In this document: positions 1 to 6,926 of the stretch, one piece after another
How positions within the stretch are numbered: position 1 is the first letter of the stretch
How the letters are laid out: each line of letters opens with the position of its first letter
Source: Bacteroidales bacterium UBA1253
GTDB taxonomy: Bacteria > Bacteroidota > Bacteroidia > Bacteroidales > Paludibacteraceae
Direction of reading: 5' to 3'
Assembly: GCA_002308815.1 (NCBI GenBank)
Contig: DBVX01000072.1
Span: forward strand, 7,586-20,953
Length of the DNA stretch: 13,368 bases
Notes under the pieces: generated by a model
Databases searched by the model: none
Told to the model about the DNA's origin: nothing
What the model saw: only the letters and a program-made list of their open reading frames with translations
Translations under genes and position numbers: made by a program

Positions 1-1444
1 TCAGGATACCGTTGGCATCTATGTCGAAAGTAACCTCGATCTGCGGTTCGCCGCGCCGTGCGGGCATGATGCCGTCCAAGTGGAAGATACCAATCTGCTT
101 GTTCTGCGCCGCCATCGGGCGTTCGCCTTGCAGCACCTTGATTTCCACAGACGGCTGGTTGTCCACAGCGGTGGAGAAAATCTCGGATTTTTTGGTCGGG
201 ATGGTGGTGTTCGCCTCAATCATGCGTGTCATCACGCCGCCCATCGTCTCGATACCGAGACTCAAAGGAGTAACGTCAAGCAGTACCACGTCTTTCAGTC
301 CTTCCTCGTGCGCCAGCACACCGCCCTGGATGGCTGCGCCGATAGCTACTACCTCGTCCGGATTGACGGACTTGTTCGGGGCTTTGCCGAAGAACTTCTC
401 CACAGCCGTCTGGATGGCGGGAATACGTGTCGAGCCGCCCACGAGCAGGATTTCGTCAATGTCGCTTGTGCGGTAGCCGGCGTGTTCGAGCGCGGTACGG
501 CATGGAGCGATGGTGCGCTGGATAAGGTCGTCAATCAGCTGTTCGAACTTGGCACGGGTCAAGGTCTTTACCAGGTGGCATGGAACGCCGTCCACGGGCA
601 TAATATAAGGCAGGTTGATCTCTGTGGAAGTGGTGTTGGAAAGCTCTATCTTGGCTTTCTCGGCGGCCTCCTTGAGGCGTTGCATTGCCATCGGATCTTT
701 GCTCAGGTCGGCACCCGCGTTATCACGTTTGAACTCGTCCACGAGCCAGTCGATGATACGGTGGTCGAAATCGTCACCGCCAAGGTGCGTGTCGCCGTCG
801 GTGGCTTTCACCTCAAACACGCCGTCACCCATATCCAATACGCTGACATCGTGCGTGCCGCCGCCGCAGTCGAAGACCACAATCTTCATATCTTTCTTGA
901 ACTTGTCCAGACCGAAGGCGAGTGCCGCCGCTGTAGGCTCGTTCACGATACGCTGTACGTGCAGACCGGCTATCTCGCCCGCCTCCTTGGTCGCCTGACG
1001 CTGGCTGTCGGAGAAATACGCGGGTACGGTGATGACCGCGTCGGTCACTTCCGTTCCGAGGTAGTCCTCGGCTGTCTTTTTCATCTTCTGGAGGATGATG
1101 GCACTGATCTCCTGCGGGGTGTAGAGCCGTCCGTCAATGTCCACGCGGGCGGTATTGTTGTCACCGCGCACAACCTTATAGGGTACGCGTGAAATCTCGT
1201 TGTTCAGACGATCGTATGGCTCGCCCATAAAACGCTTGATTGAATTGACCGTCTTGAGCGGGTTGGTGATGGCCTGACGCTTGGCGGGGTCGCCCACTTT
1301 GCGCTCGCCGCCTTCCACGAATCCCACTACCGACGGGGTCGTGCGCTTGCCCTCGCTGTTGGTGATTACTTGCGGCTTGCCGCCTTCCATTACTGCGACG
1401 CAGGAATTGGTTGTTCCCAGGTCGATACCGATAATCTTACTCAT
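1..1444 (-). CDS. dnaK: Chaperone protein DnaK (Hsp70), C-terminal end outside window
   Basis: ATP-dependent Hsp70 chaperone that binds unfolded polypeptides in the cytoplasm with DnaJ and GrpE. I translated the opposite strand across most of the gene from the ATG at 1444 and met no stop or frameshift; 481 codons are visible. The N-terminal ATPase signature [10 protein letters not shown] lies at residues 6-15, the second phosphate-binding motif reads DCGGGTHD at 192-199 (E. coli has DLGGGTFD), [10 protein letters not shown] follows, and the interdomain linker [13 protein letters not shown] starts at about residue 385. The substrate-binding domain then begins and is cut by the window edge at DIDANGIL, so roughly 150 residues, including the helical lid, are missing. 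The start is supported by AAAGGAT a few bases upstream. It is divergently transcribed from a prenyl synthase gene across a 216-bp gap; dnaJ and grpE are not adjacent on the visible side. Identification is essentially certain. Confidence 0.98.
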   Translation of the reverse strand, partial: MSKIIGIDLGTTNSCVAVMEGGKPQVITNSEGKRTTPSVVGFVEGGERKVGDPAKRQAITNPLKTVNSIKRFMGEPYDRLNNEISRVPYKVVRGDNNTARVDIDGRLYTPQEISAIILQKMKKTAEDYLGTEVTDAVITVPAYFSDSQRQATKEAGEIAGLHVQRIVNEPTAAALAFGLDKFKKDMKIVVFDCGGGTHDVSVLDMGDGVFEVKATDGDTHLGGDDFDHRIIDWLVDEFKRDNAGADLSKDPMAMQRLKEAAEKAKIELSNTTSTEINLPYIMPVDGVPCHLVKTLTRAKFEQLIDDLIQRTIAPCRTALEHAGYRTSDIDEILLVGGSTRIPAIQTAVEKFFGKAPNKSVNPDEVVAIGAAIQGGVLAHEEGLKDVVLLDVTPLSLGIETMGGVMTRMIEANTTIPTKKSEIFSTAVDNQPSVEIKVLQGERPMAAQNKQIGIFHLDGIMPARRGEPQIEVTFDIDANGIL

Positions 1445-1510
1445 AGTTGTATCCTTTCTAAATTAAGTTAGTCGTTTGGATGGTTTGCGTGCGTATCCGT
1501 ATGTTTTTGA

Positions 1511-1539
1511 CAAAATACGTACGCTTTCTATACGACAAA
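1511..1539 (-). promoter_or_regulatory. Candidate dnaK promoter
   Basis: On the minus strand TTTG (1539-1536) is followed after 18 bases by TATTTTG (1517-1511), which resembles the Bacteroidota -33/-7 pair TTG and TAnnTTTG but is one base short in the -7 box. It lies about 70 bases upstream of the dnaK start codon, which would leave a leader of roughly 60 bases. The imperfect -7 element makes this a tentative call. Confidence 0.35.
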
Positions 1540-1581
1540 CCTTGTGCCAAAGGCGGAAAACCGATGTTCGTACACGAAAGT

Positions 1582-1596
1582 CTGCCAAAATGGCAG
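1582..1596. repeat. Perfect inverted repeat CTGCCA-AAA-TGGCAG
   Basis: Two 6-base arms are exact reverse complements around a 3-base AAA centre. The element is 12 bases upstream of the -33 box of the plus-strand promoter and about 43 bases upstream of the -33 box of the dnaK candidate. Size and placement fit an operator for a dimeric regulator. It could also be a weak hairpin, since T-rich sequence follows on the plus strand, but no gene ends just upstream that would need a terminator. Function is inferred only. Confidence 0.5.
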
Positions 1597-1608
1597 TTTC
1601 TTTTCTGT

Positions 1609-1638
1609 TTTGTATATCGGAAAAAGGCAGTACTTTTG
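1609..1638 (+). promoter_or_regulatory. Bacteroidota-type promoter of the prenyl synthase gene
   Basis: TTTG at 1609-1612 is followed after 18 bases by TACTTTTG at 1631-1638, an exact match to the TAnnTTTG -7 consensus of Bacteroidota primary sigma factor promoters. Transcription would begin at about 1644, giving a leader of only about 16 bases before the ATG at 1661. This also argues against an upstream ATG at 1544 as the start. Confidence 0.72.
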
Positions 1639-1660
1639 CGTCCTGTTTTCTTTAGAAACG

Positions 1661-2632
1661 ATGACTTCGGAAGAGATACAACAGCCCATAGCGGAAGATC
1701 TGGCGGCGGTGCGACGTATGCTGGACGGTGAGGTGCAACGCCCCGGCGGTGTGTTGCGCGATGTGCTGGCGTATATCTTCTCCACGCACGGCAAGCAGTT
1801 GCGGATGCAGCTGGTGCTGCTGTCCGCCGCCATCTGCCACGGCGTGAGCGAGAAAACACGGCAGACGGCGCTGGCTTTCGAGTTCCTGCATTCAGCCAGT
1901 CTCGTTCACGATGACGTGGTGGATGCTTCCCCCGTACGCCATAATCAGGATGCCGTTCATACGCACTGGAACAACAAGGTGGCGGTGCTGACGGGCGACT
2001 TTATGCTTTCGCGCGTCATCGAGATAGTGAGCGACTTGCGCAATGTGCGTATATGGCAGGTCGTGGCACGTCTGGGCAAGGAACTGGCGGAGGGCGAACT
2101 GCGGCAGATGCACGTGGAGCGTTCGATGTGGATAACGGAAGAGGACTACTACCACATCATCAGCGGAAAGACGGCGAGCCTGTTCGCCGCTTGTATGGAA
2201 GCCGGAGCGGAGTCGTCGGTCGGAAGCCTGAAACAGGTGCGTTCGCTTCGGACGTTCGGATGGAATCTCGGTATGTGTTTCCAACTCAAAGATGACGTAC
2301 TGGACTATTCGGACAGCGAGCAACTGGACAAACCTACTATGAACGACCTGCGACAGGGCAATGCCACCCTGCCCCTACTCATCTCTCTCTCCCGCGCTCC
2401 CAAAGAGGAGGCGGATGCCATCCGTCTGTTGGCGGAACAGCCGTTGGATCGTGTCGGGGAAGAAACCATCCGCAATTTTGTCATGCGCTACGAGGGTGTC
2501 CCCTACGCTTACCGCCGTATGGCTCACTACCGCGAGCAGGCTTTGGAGGCTCTCAACTCCACGTTCCACGACTCACCCGTTCGCCGCAGCCTGACCGCCC
2601 TGCTGGATTACGCCATTCATCGTGTCAGGTAA
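1661..2632 (+). CDS. Trans-polyprenyl diphosphate synthase (menaquinone side-chain type)
   Basis: Class I trans-prenyltransferase of 323 residues that elongates allylic diphosphates with isopentenyl diphosphate; in Bacteroidota such enzymes normally supply the menaquinone tail. The two aspartate-rich motifs that bind the Mg-diphosphate are intact: DDVVD at residues 84-88 within LHSASLVHDDVVD, and DDVLD at 211-215 within MCFQLKDDVLD. The isopentenyl diphosphate-binding segment reads GKQLRM (44-49) where the family usually has GKxxRP, and the late EGKxTLPL-like segment reads RQGNATLPLL. These are modest deviations. I chose the ATG at 1661 because the promoter lies just upstream and residues MTSEEIQQPIAEDL match the usual family N-terminus; the frame stays open back to an ATG at 1544, but that codon precedes the promoter. 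No Shine-Dalgarno is obvious. Product chain length cannot be read reliably from the sequence. A hairpin terminator follows the gene. Confidence 0.93.
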   Translation: MTSEEIQQPIAEDLAAVRRMLDGEVQRPGGVLRDVLAYIFSTHGKQLRMQLVLLSAAICHGVSEKTRQTALAFEFLHSASLVHDDVVDASPVRHNQDAVHTHWNNKVAVLTGDFMLSRVIEIVSDLRNVRIWQVVARLGKELAEGELRQMHVERSMWITEEDYYHIISGKTASLFAACMEAGAESSVGSLKQVRSLRTFGWNLGMCFQLKDDVLDYSDSEQLDKPTMNDLRQGNATLPLLISLSRAPKEEADAIRLLAEQPLDRVGEETIRNFVMRYEGVPYAYRRMAHYREQALEALNSTFHDSPVRRSLTALLDYAIHRVR

Positions 2633-2687
2633 GCGATTGCTATTCCTCTGTTGTATTGGAAACCTTTGCAGATGCCGCCAATAGTCC

Positions 2688-2727
2688 AACCCTGATATAG
2701 AGTGGCTGTCAGGGTTATTGCTTTTTT
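2688..2727 (+). terminator. Rho-independent terminator after the prenyl synthase gene
   Basis: AACCCTGA (2688-2695) and TCAGGGTT (2709-2716) are exact reverse complements around a 13-base loop, followed by ATTGC and six T residues ending at 2727. The T tract is on the plus strand only, so it fits termination of the plus-strand gene that ends 55 bases earlier. Its end touches the stop codon of the convergent methyltransferase remnant. Confidence 0.75.
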
Positions 2728-3826
2728 CAGATTAAGATACGTGAATAAGGACAAGATGATGTTCCTGTAACAGGATCAGTATAGGCCAAATCAGCACGTC
2801 CTCTATAATTCTTAGTTACGCCGATTTCTTTTGCCAGATCACCTGCACCAAGTCCTATTATTTCAAATTGCTCGGGACAATATCGACCAAGAAAAGCGTC
2901 AGGCACGCCCATTATTCCATCATAGTCAGAAGGAATACATTCAATAGCAGGGACATCAATTGCGTCATAATTATCGTAATGCACATATCCCCTTTCTATT
3001 AGCGTCTTGTTCTTTCCATACCGACAATTATCTTTCATTGTCATCATGACTAAGAACTGATGTCTTCGTCCATGTTCTATATTTGTAAACCATATAACAC
3101 CCATTATGTTTTGTATTATGTTTCCTCTTTCGTCCACAAAATATTTCTTTACCTTGCTTGCTTCAAAAGTTCCTTTGGGCATAATCATATCCATGCCGCC
3201 GCCAAAAGACTTGTTCCCTATCCAAATCTTGTTTTGCTGAATAAGAGGGAAAACTTCTTTGTAATGGACTGCGTTGAAGTTACCGAGAATCAAAAACGAT
3301 TTGTCACCTTCCAATATCCAAGAGACAAACTCTCGGAACAGACTGAAGGGAGGGTTGGTAACAATAATATCAGCCTCGTCACGTAGTTTGCTGACTTCTT
3401 TGCTGCGGAAATCGCCGTCGCCATCCAGATACTGCCACTCCAAATCATCAATGTCTATTCTACCGTTGCCGTTGGTATCGCGTGTAAGTTCAAAGATTTT
3501 ACCCTTGATACGCGTTTTATCCATATCGAACAAAGGGCTTGCTGTTTCAAAGAGTGTTGGCTCGTAATCTTTGTACTTTTTGCTTTCTACAGCATAGGAT
3601 GTATGATCAGACGTTAAAATCCAAGCCGCTCGAAATTCTGCGCGAAGAAGCGGGTGAAATTGCTCCATTCGGGATCATCACAAGGCAGTAGAACCGTCTT
3701 GTCGCGGAAAGTGTCGGGATTGTATTCGAGATAAGCGTTTATCTCCTTCTGGATGTCGGCATATTGTGTGTAGAACTCATCATTCTTTGCCGCCTTTGCC
3801 GCACCTAAGTTTGTGTTGTTGGGCAT
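2727..3826 (-). pseudogene. Broken EcoRI-family adenine-specific DNA methyltransferase
   Basis: Remnant of an adenine-N6 DNA methyltransferase of the EcoRI methylase family. The N-terminal part (3826-3614, starting MPNNTNLGAAKAAKNDEFYT) carries the family opening and the segment CDDPEWSNFTRFFAQNFERL, then stops. The larger part (2727 to about 3602) lies in a different frame and contains TSYAVESKKY, LEWQYLDGDGDFRS, the catalytic NPPF (3345-3356), SDYDGIMGVP, PEQFEIIGLG and a C-terminal YSRILI typical of the family. Between them the first frame reads Phe-stop-Arg-Leu-Ile; since relatives have Leu-Lys-Lys-Leu-Ile there, the stop (3614-3616) looks like a mutated lysine codon, and one further base is missing near 3603-3604 to reach TSYAVES. 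A single -1 shift is the alternative. An EF-hand-like loop DTNGNGRIDIDD lies at 3444-3479. The gene is A/T-rich (two sampled 60-base lines are 37% GC, against 67% for one line in polA), and no restriction endonuclease is adjacent, suggesting a decayed, transferred solitary methyltransferase. A second ATG at 3853 is less likely as the start. Confidence 0.85.
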
Positions 3827-3899
3827 ATACCGTATATATTTGTGGCATAGCATTCAACGACGGACATAACCACAATAGGACTTCCGTGAAGCATCATCA

Positions 3900-6230
3900 T
3901 CAGTGCGCCTCCAGCCAATTCTTTCCCACTCCGCACGAAGCAATCAAAGGCACAGAGAGATGGATGGCGTTCTCCATCTCACTGACCACAATCGCCCGCA
4001 CTGCGTCTATTTCCGCTTCCGGCACATTGAAGTTCAACTCGTCGTGCACCTGCATAATCATCAGGTCGTTCACGGCAGGTTGCCTGCGCAGGGGAAGAAT
4101 CTCTCTGGCGAACCGGCGGTGAATGCCCACCATCGCTATCTTGATAATATCCGCCGCCGTACCCTGCACGGGGGCGTTCACTGCATTGCGCTCCGCGAAA
4201 CTCCTGACCGTACTGTTGCGGCTCAATATGTCGGGCAGATAACGCCGGCGACCGAACAGGGTCTCCACATAGCCGTGGTCGCGGGCGAACTGCTTTTGCT
4301 TCTCGATATATTCCGCCACGCGGGGGAAGGCGGCGAAATAGCCGTCGATGAGCTGCTGCGCCTCCTGCCTCGGACACTCCAGCTGCTGGGACAGTCCGAA
4401 CGCCGATATGCCGTAGATAATGCCGAAATTGGCAGTCTTGGCACGGCGGCGCTGCTCCTTGCTGACCTCCTCAATGGGCACGCCGAAAATCTTCGCCGCC
4501 GTAGCCGCATGGATATCCTGTCCGTCCCGGAACGCCTGTATCATGTGCTCGTCCTGCGAGCAGTGCGCCATCAGCCGTAGCTCGATCTGCGAATAGTCGG
4601 CACTCAGGAACAGACACCCCTCGTCGGGAATGACCGCCTGACGTATCAACTGACCCCGTTCCGTGCGGATGGGCAGGTTCTGCAGGTTGGGATGGCTGCT
4701 GCTCAGACGCCCCGTCGCCGTCACGGTCTGGTGATAGGTGGTATGAATCTTGCCCGTTTCGGGACTGATATACTGCGGAAGAGCCGATATGTAGGTGGAT
4801 ATGAGTTTCTTCAGCTCCCTCTGCTCCAGAATGAGCGGCACGACGGGATGGCGGTCGCGCAGGGGCAGCAGCACCTCCTCCGAAGTGGAGTACTTGCCCG
4901 ACTTCTGCCGTTTCGCCTTCGCGTCCAGCCGCAGCCTGTCGAACAGCACCTCACCGACCTGCGCGGGCGAATTGACGTTGAATGACACTCCCGCCAGTTC
5001 GTGAATCTTCTGCTCCAGCGCGGTCAGTTCGGCTGTCAGTTGTTTCTCCGCCTGCTCCAACAGCCCCGTGTCAAAGCGCACGCCCGCCCTCTCCATATCG
5101 CGCAGCACCTGCACAAGAGGCAGTTCGACCTCCTGATAGAGATTCCACAAGGCGGGGTCTTTCTTCAGCGCGTCCCAATCGGGCGGCACGGACGGATTGA
5201 ACGGCAGTTCCGAATGAAGCAGATAGGCGCACAGACGGTTCTCCACCGTGTCGTAGCCGAAGGACGGGTTGTCGTCCGGTTGCAGGGAGTCGTCTGCGGA
5301 AGCGAACAGGTCAAGTGTGGCTTCCTGCTTTGGCTTCCTGGCGGAAGGCACGGGTGCCGCAGCAACCGTTTCGGGTGCGTTACGGAGCAATGAACGGAAC
5401 TCCAACTGCGTATAAAGCGGTTTGAGTGCCGCCCAGTCAGGAGTCTGGCACAGCAGCGACGGCTCATCAAAAACGACAGGCACATCCGTGCGGATGGTGG
5501 CAAGGAAGTGCGAGAAACGGATCTGCTCCGCCTGACCGCTGATTTTCTCCCGCAGCGCGCCTTTCAACTCGCCGGCGTGCGCCAGCAGGTTGTCTATCGA
5601 TCCATAAGTCTGCAGCAGCGTGACGGCGGTCTTCTCGCCCACGCCCGCGCAACCGGGTATATTGTCCGACTTGTCGCCCATCAGGCTCAGCAGGTCAATC
5701 ACCTGCTTCGGATTCTGCAAGCCGTACTTCTGACATACCTCATCCGGTCCCATCTGCTCATATCCGCCTGTATGGCGCGGGCGGTACTGCCAGACACGCT
5801 CACCTACCAGCTGACCGTAGTCCTTGTCGGGTGTCGCCATAAAGACTTCCATACCAGCCGCTGCCGCCTGAACCGACACCGTTCCTATCACATCGTCCGC
5901 CTCAAAACCCGCCACCTCCAGCTGCCTGACGCGCATAGCGTCCAGTATGGAATGAATGACCGGCACGGCACGGCGTATATCCTCCGGCGTTTCGGGACGC
6001 TGCGCCTTGTACTGCTCATACGCCTCATGGCGGAACGTCTTGCCGTGAGGGTCAAAAGCCACCGCCAGATGCGTCGGTTTGACGCGCTTGAGCAGGTCGT
6101 CCAACGTAACCACGAAACCGAACACGGCACTCACATTCTCTCCTTTGGAGTTGATGCGGGGATTCTTGATGAACGCATAGTAGGCGCGATAAATCATCGC
6201 GTAGGCATCCACTAACAAAAGACGTTTCAT
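3900..6230 (-). CDS. polA: DNA polymerase I lacking the 3'-5' exonuclease domain
   Basis: Family A DNA polymerase of 776 residues for Okazaki fragment processing and repair synthesis. The 5' nuclease domain (about 1-285) is complete: LLLVDAYAMIYR near the start, GFEADDVIGT (108-117), MATPDKDYGQ (131-140) and the helix-hairpin-helix stretch MGDKSDNIPGCAGVGEKTA (184-202). The polymerase domain (about 365-776) has TATGRLSSSHPNLQNLPIR (504-522), motif A DYSQIELR (545-552), motif B with K598, F602 and Y606, and motif C QVHDE (727-731). Between them, where E. coli and most Bacteroidota relatives have about 190 residues of 3'-5' exonuclease fold, only a short linker remains; DTET-like Exo I, Exo II and the YxxxD of Exo III are absent. 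The usual family length is about 830-950. The frame is intact, so the enzyme is probably active but without proofreading. It lies 13 bases downstream of ung and is probably cotranscribed. I see no clear terminator after it. Confidence 0.96.
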   Translation of the reverse strand: MKRLLLVDAYAMIYRAYYAFIKNPRINSKGENVSAVFGFVVTLDDLLKRVKPTHLAVAFDPHGKTFRHEAYEQYKAQRPETPEDIRRAVPVIHSILDAMRVRQLEVAGFEADDVIGTVSVQAAAAGMEVFMATPDKDYGQLVGERVWQYRPRHTGGYEQMGPDEVCQKYGLQNPKQVIDLLSLMGDKSDNIPGCAGVGEKTAVTLLQTYGSIDNLLAHAGELKGALREKISGQAEQIRFSHFLATIRTDVPVVFDEPSLLCQTPDWAALKPLYTQLEFRSLLRNAPETVAAAPVPSARKPKQEATLDLFASADDSLQPDDNPSFGYDTVENRLCAYLLHSELPFNPSVPPDWDALKKDPALWNLYQEVELPLVQVLRDMERAGVRFDTGLLEQAEKQLTAELTALEQKIHELAGVSFNVNSPAQVGEVLFDRLRLDAKAKRQKSGKYSTSEEVLLPLRDRHPVVPLILEQRELKKLISTYISALPQYISPETGKIHTTYHQTVTATGRLSSSHPNLQNLPIRTERGQLIRQAVIPDEGCLFLSADYSQIELRLMAHCSQDEHMIQAFRDGQDIHAATAAKIFGVPIEEVSKEQRRRAKTANFGIIYGISAFGLSQQLECPRQEAQQLIDGYFAAFPRVAEYIEKQKQFARDHGYVETLFGRRRYLPDILSRNSTVRSFAERNAVNAPVQGTAADIIKIAMVGIHRRFAREILPLRRQPAVNDLMIMQVHDELNFNVPEAEIDAVRAIVVSEMENAIHLSVPLIASCGVGKNWLEAH

Positions 6231-6243
6231 ACGCTTGAACTGT

Positions 6244-6906
6244 TTACCATTCTATGGGTGTCTGACCGTGGGACACGAGATAGCGGTTGGCTTCGGAGAA
6301 ATGCCCGCAACCGATAAAGCCGCGATATGCCGACAGCGGACTCGGATGGGGAGCGGTCAGGACAAGGTTCCTTCGGCGGTTGACAAACTGCCCCTTGCGC
6401 TGCGCGTAACTGCCCCAAAGCATATAGACCAGATGCTCGCGATTTTCGTTGAGAGCCATCACGGCCGCATCGGTCAGTTCCTCCCAGCCCTTGTTCTGGT
6501 GACTGCCCGGGCGGTGAGCCTCCACGGTCAAGGTGGCATTGAGCAGCAGCACACCCTGCTCCGCCCAGCGCATCAGATTGCCCGAACGGGGAAAAGGAAC
6601 GCCCAAATCACGCTGCAGCTCCTTGTAGATGTTCTCCAGCGAAGGCGGGATGCGCACATCGTCATTGACCGAGAAACACAGACCGTGCGCCTGACCCGTG
6701 TCGTGGTAGGGGTCCTGCCCCAGAATAACCACCTTCACCTTGTCGAAAGGACACACGTCAAACGCGCGGAAAATGTACTTGGCAGGCGGGAAACACTGGT
6801 GCGTGGCATACTCGCGGCGCACGAAGGAAGTGAGCAGTTCAAAGTAAGGTTTGTCAAACTCCGTTTGCAGCACCTCTCTCCAACTCTCGTCAATGCGCAC
6901 TTCCAT
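6244..6906 (-). CDS. ung: Uracil-DNA glycosylase, family 1
   Basis: Removes uracil from DNA arising from cytosine deamination or dUTP incorporation, starting base excision repair. The 220-residue product has the full family 1 pattern: the water-activating motif GQDPYH at residues 63-68, FSVNDDVRIPPSLENIYKEL, GVLLLNATLTVE (uracil recognition), LWGSYAQRKG, and the DNA-intercalating loop HPSPLSAYRGF with its histidine. Length is normal for bacterial Ung. The start MEVRIDESW agrees with relatives, which begin just before a DESW-like helix. It is 20 bases downstream of queA and 13 bases upstream of polA, in the same direction, so uracil excision and gap-filling synthesis are probably made from one transcript. 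Nothing in the sequence appears damaged. Confidence 0.97.
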   Translation of the reverse strand: MEVRIDESWREVLQTEFDKPYFELLTSFVRREYATHQCFPPAKYIFRAFDVCPFDKVKVVILGQDPYHDTGQAHGLCFSVNDDVRIPPSLENIYKELQRDLGVPFPRSGNLMRWAEQGVLLLNATLTVEAHRPGSHQNKGWEELTDAAVMALNENREHLVYMLWGSYAQRKGQFVNRRRNLVLTAPHPSPLSAYRGFIGCGHFSEANRYLVSHGQTPIEW

Positions 6907-6926
6907 CCTGGGGGGCGGTTATGCCG

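Larger units (their letters stand above)
1445..1660. promoter_or_regulatory. Divergent intergenic region between dnaK and the prenyl synthase
   Basis: This 216-bp gap separates two genes pointing away from each other, so it must hold both promoters. A Bacteroidota-type promoter for the plus-strand gene is clear (1609-1638) and a weaker candidate for dnaK lies at 1511-1539. A perfect inverted repeat CTGCCA-AAA-TGGCAG sits between them at 1582-1596. I see no CIRCE element (the HrcA operator found before dnaK in many bacteria) and no convincing small gene. Confidence 0.7.

Noticed and set aside
80..1192. Long plus-strand open frame of 370 codons opposite dnaK
   Set aside because: It is the antisense shadow of dnaK, a well-known artefact of GC-rich codon usage; its translation shows no recognisable domain and the dnaK frame is unambiguous.
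1544..1660. Upstream in-frame extension of the prenyl synthase (39 codons)
   Set aside because: It runs through the palindrome and the promoter, and the encoded residues match nothing in the family.
1445..1660. CIRCE (HrcA) operator upstream of dnaK
   Set aside because: Neither TTAGCACTC nor GAGTGCTAA, nor a close variant, appears in the gap.
3603..3640. Programmed -1 frameshift joining the two methyltransferase frames
   Set aside because: No canonical slippery heptamer (XXXYYYZ) is present, this gene family is not known to me to use frameshifting, and a stop-codon mutation plus a one-base loss fits the family residues better.
2727..3826. Complete restriction-modification system
   Set aside because: The methyltransferase is broken, and both neighbours (polA and the prenyl synthase) are housekeeping genes with no room for an endonuclease.
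3827..3899. Possible terminator after polA
   Set aside because: Only a 5-base complementary pair (ACGGA/TCCGT) is visible, with no T tract, so I do not call a terminator.
5508..6215. Plus-strand open frame of 235 codons opposite polA
   Set aside because: It lies entirely antisense to the conserved 5' nuclease domain of polA and its translation resembles no family; similar shadows occur opposite ung, queA, truB, gldN and gldM.
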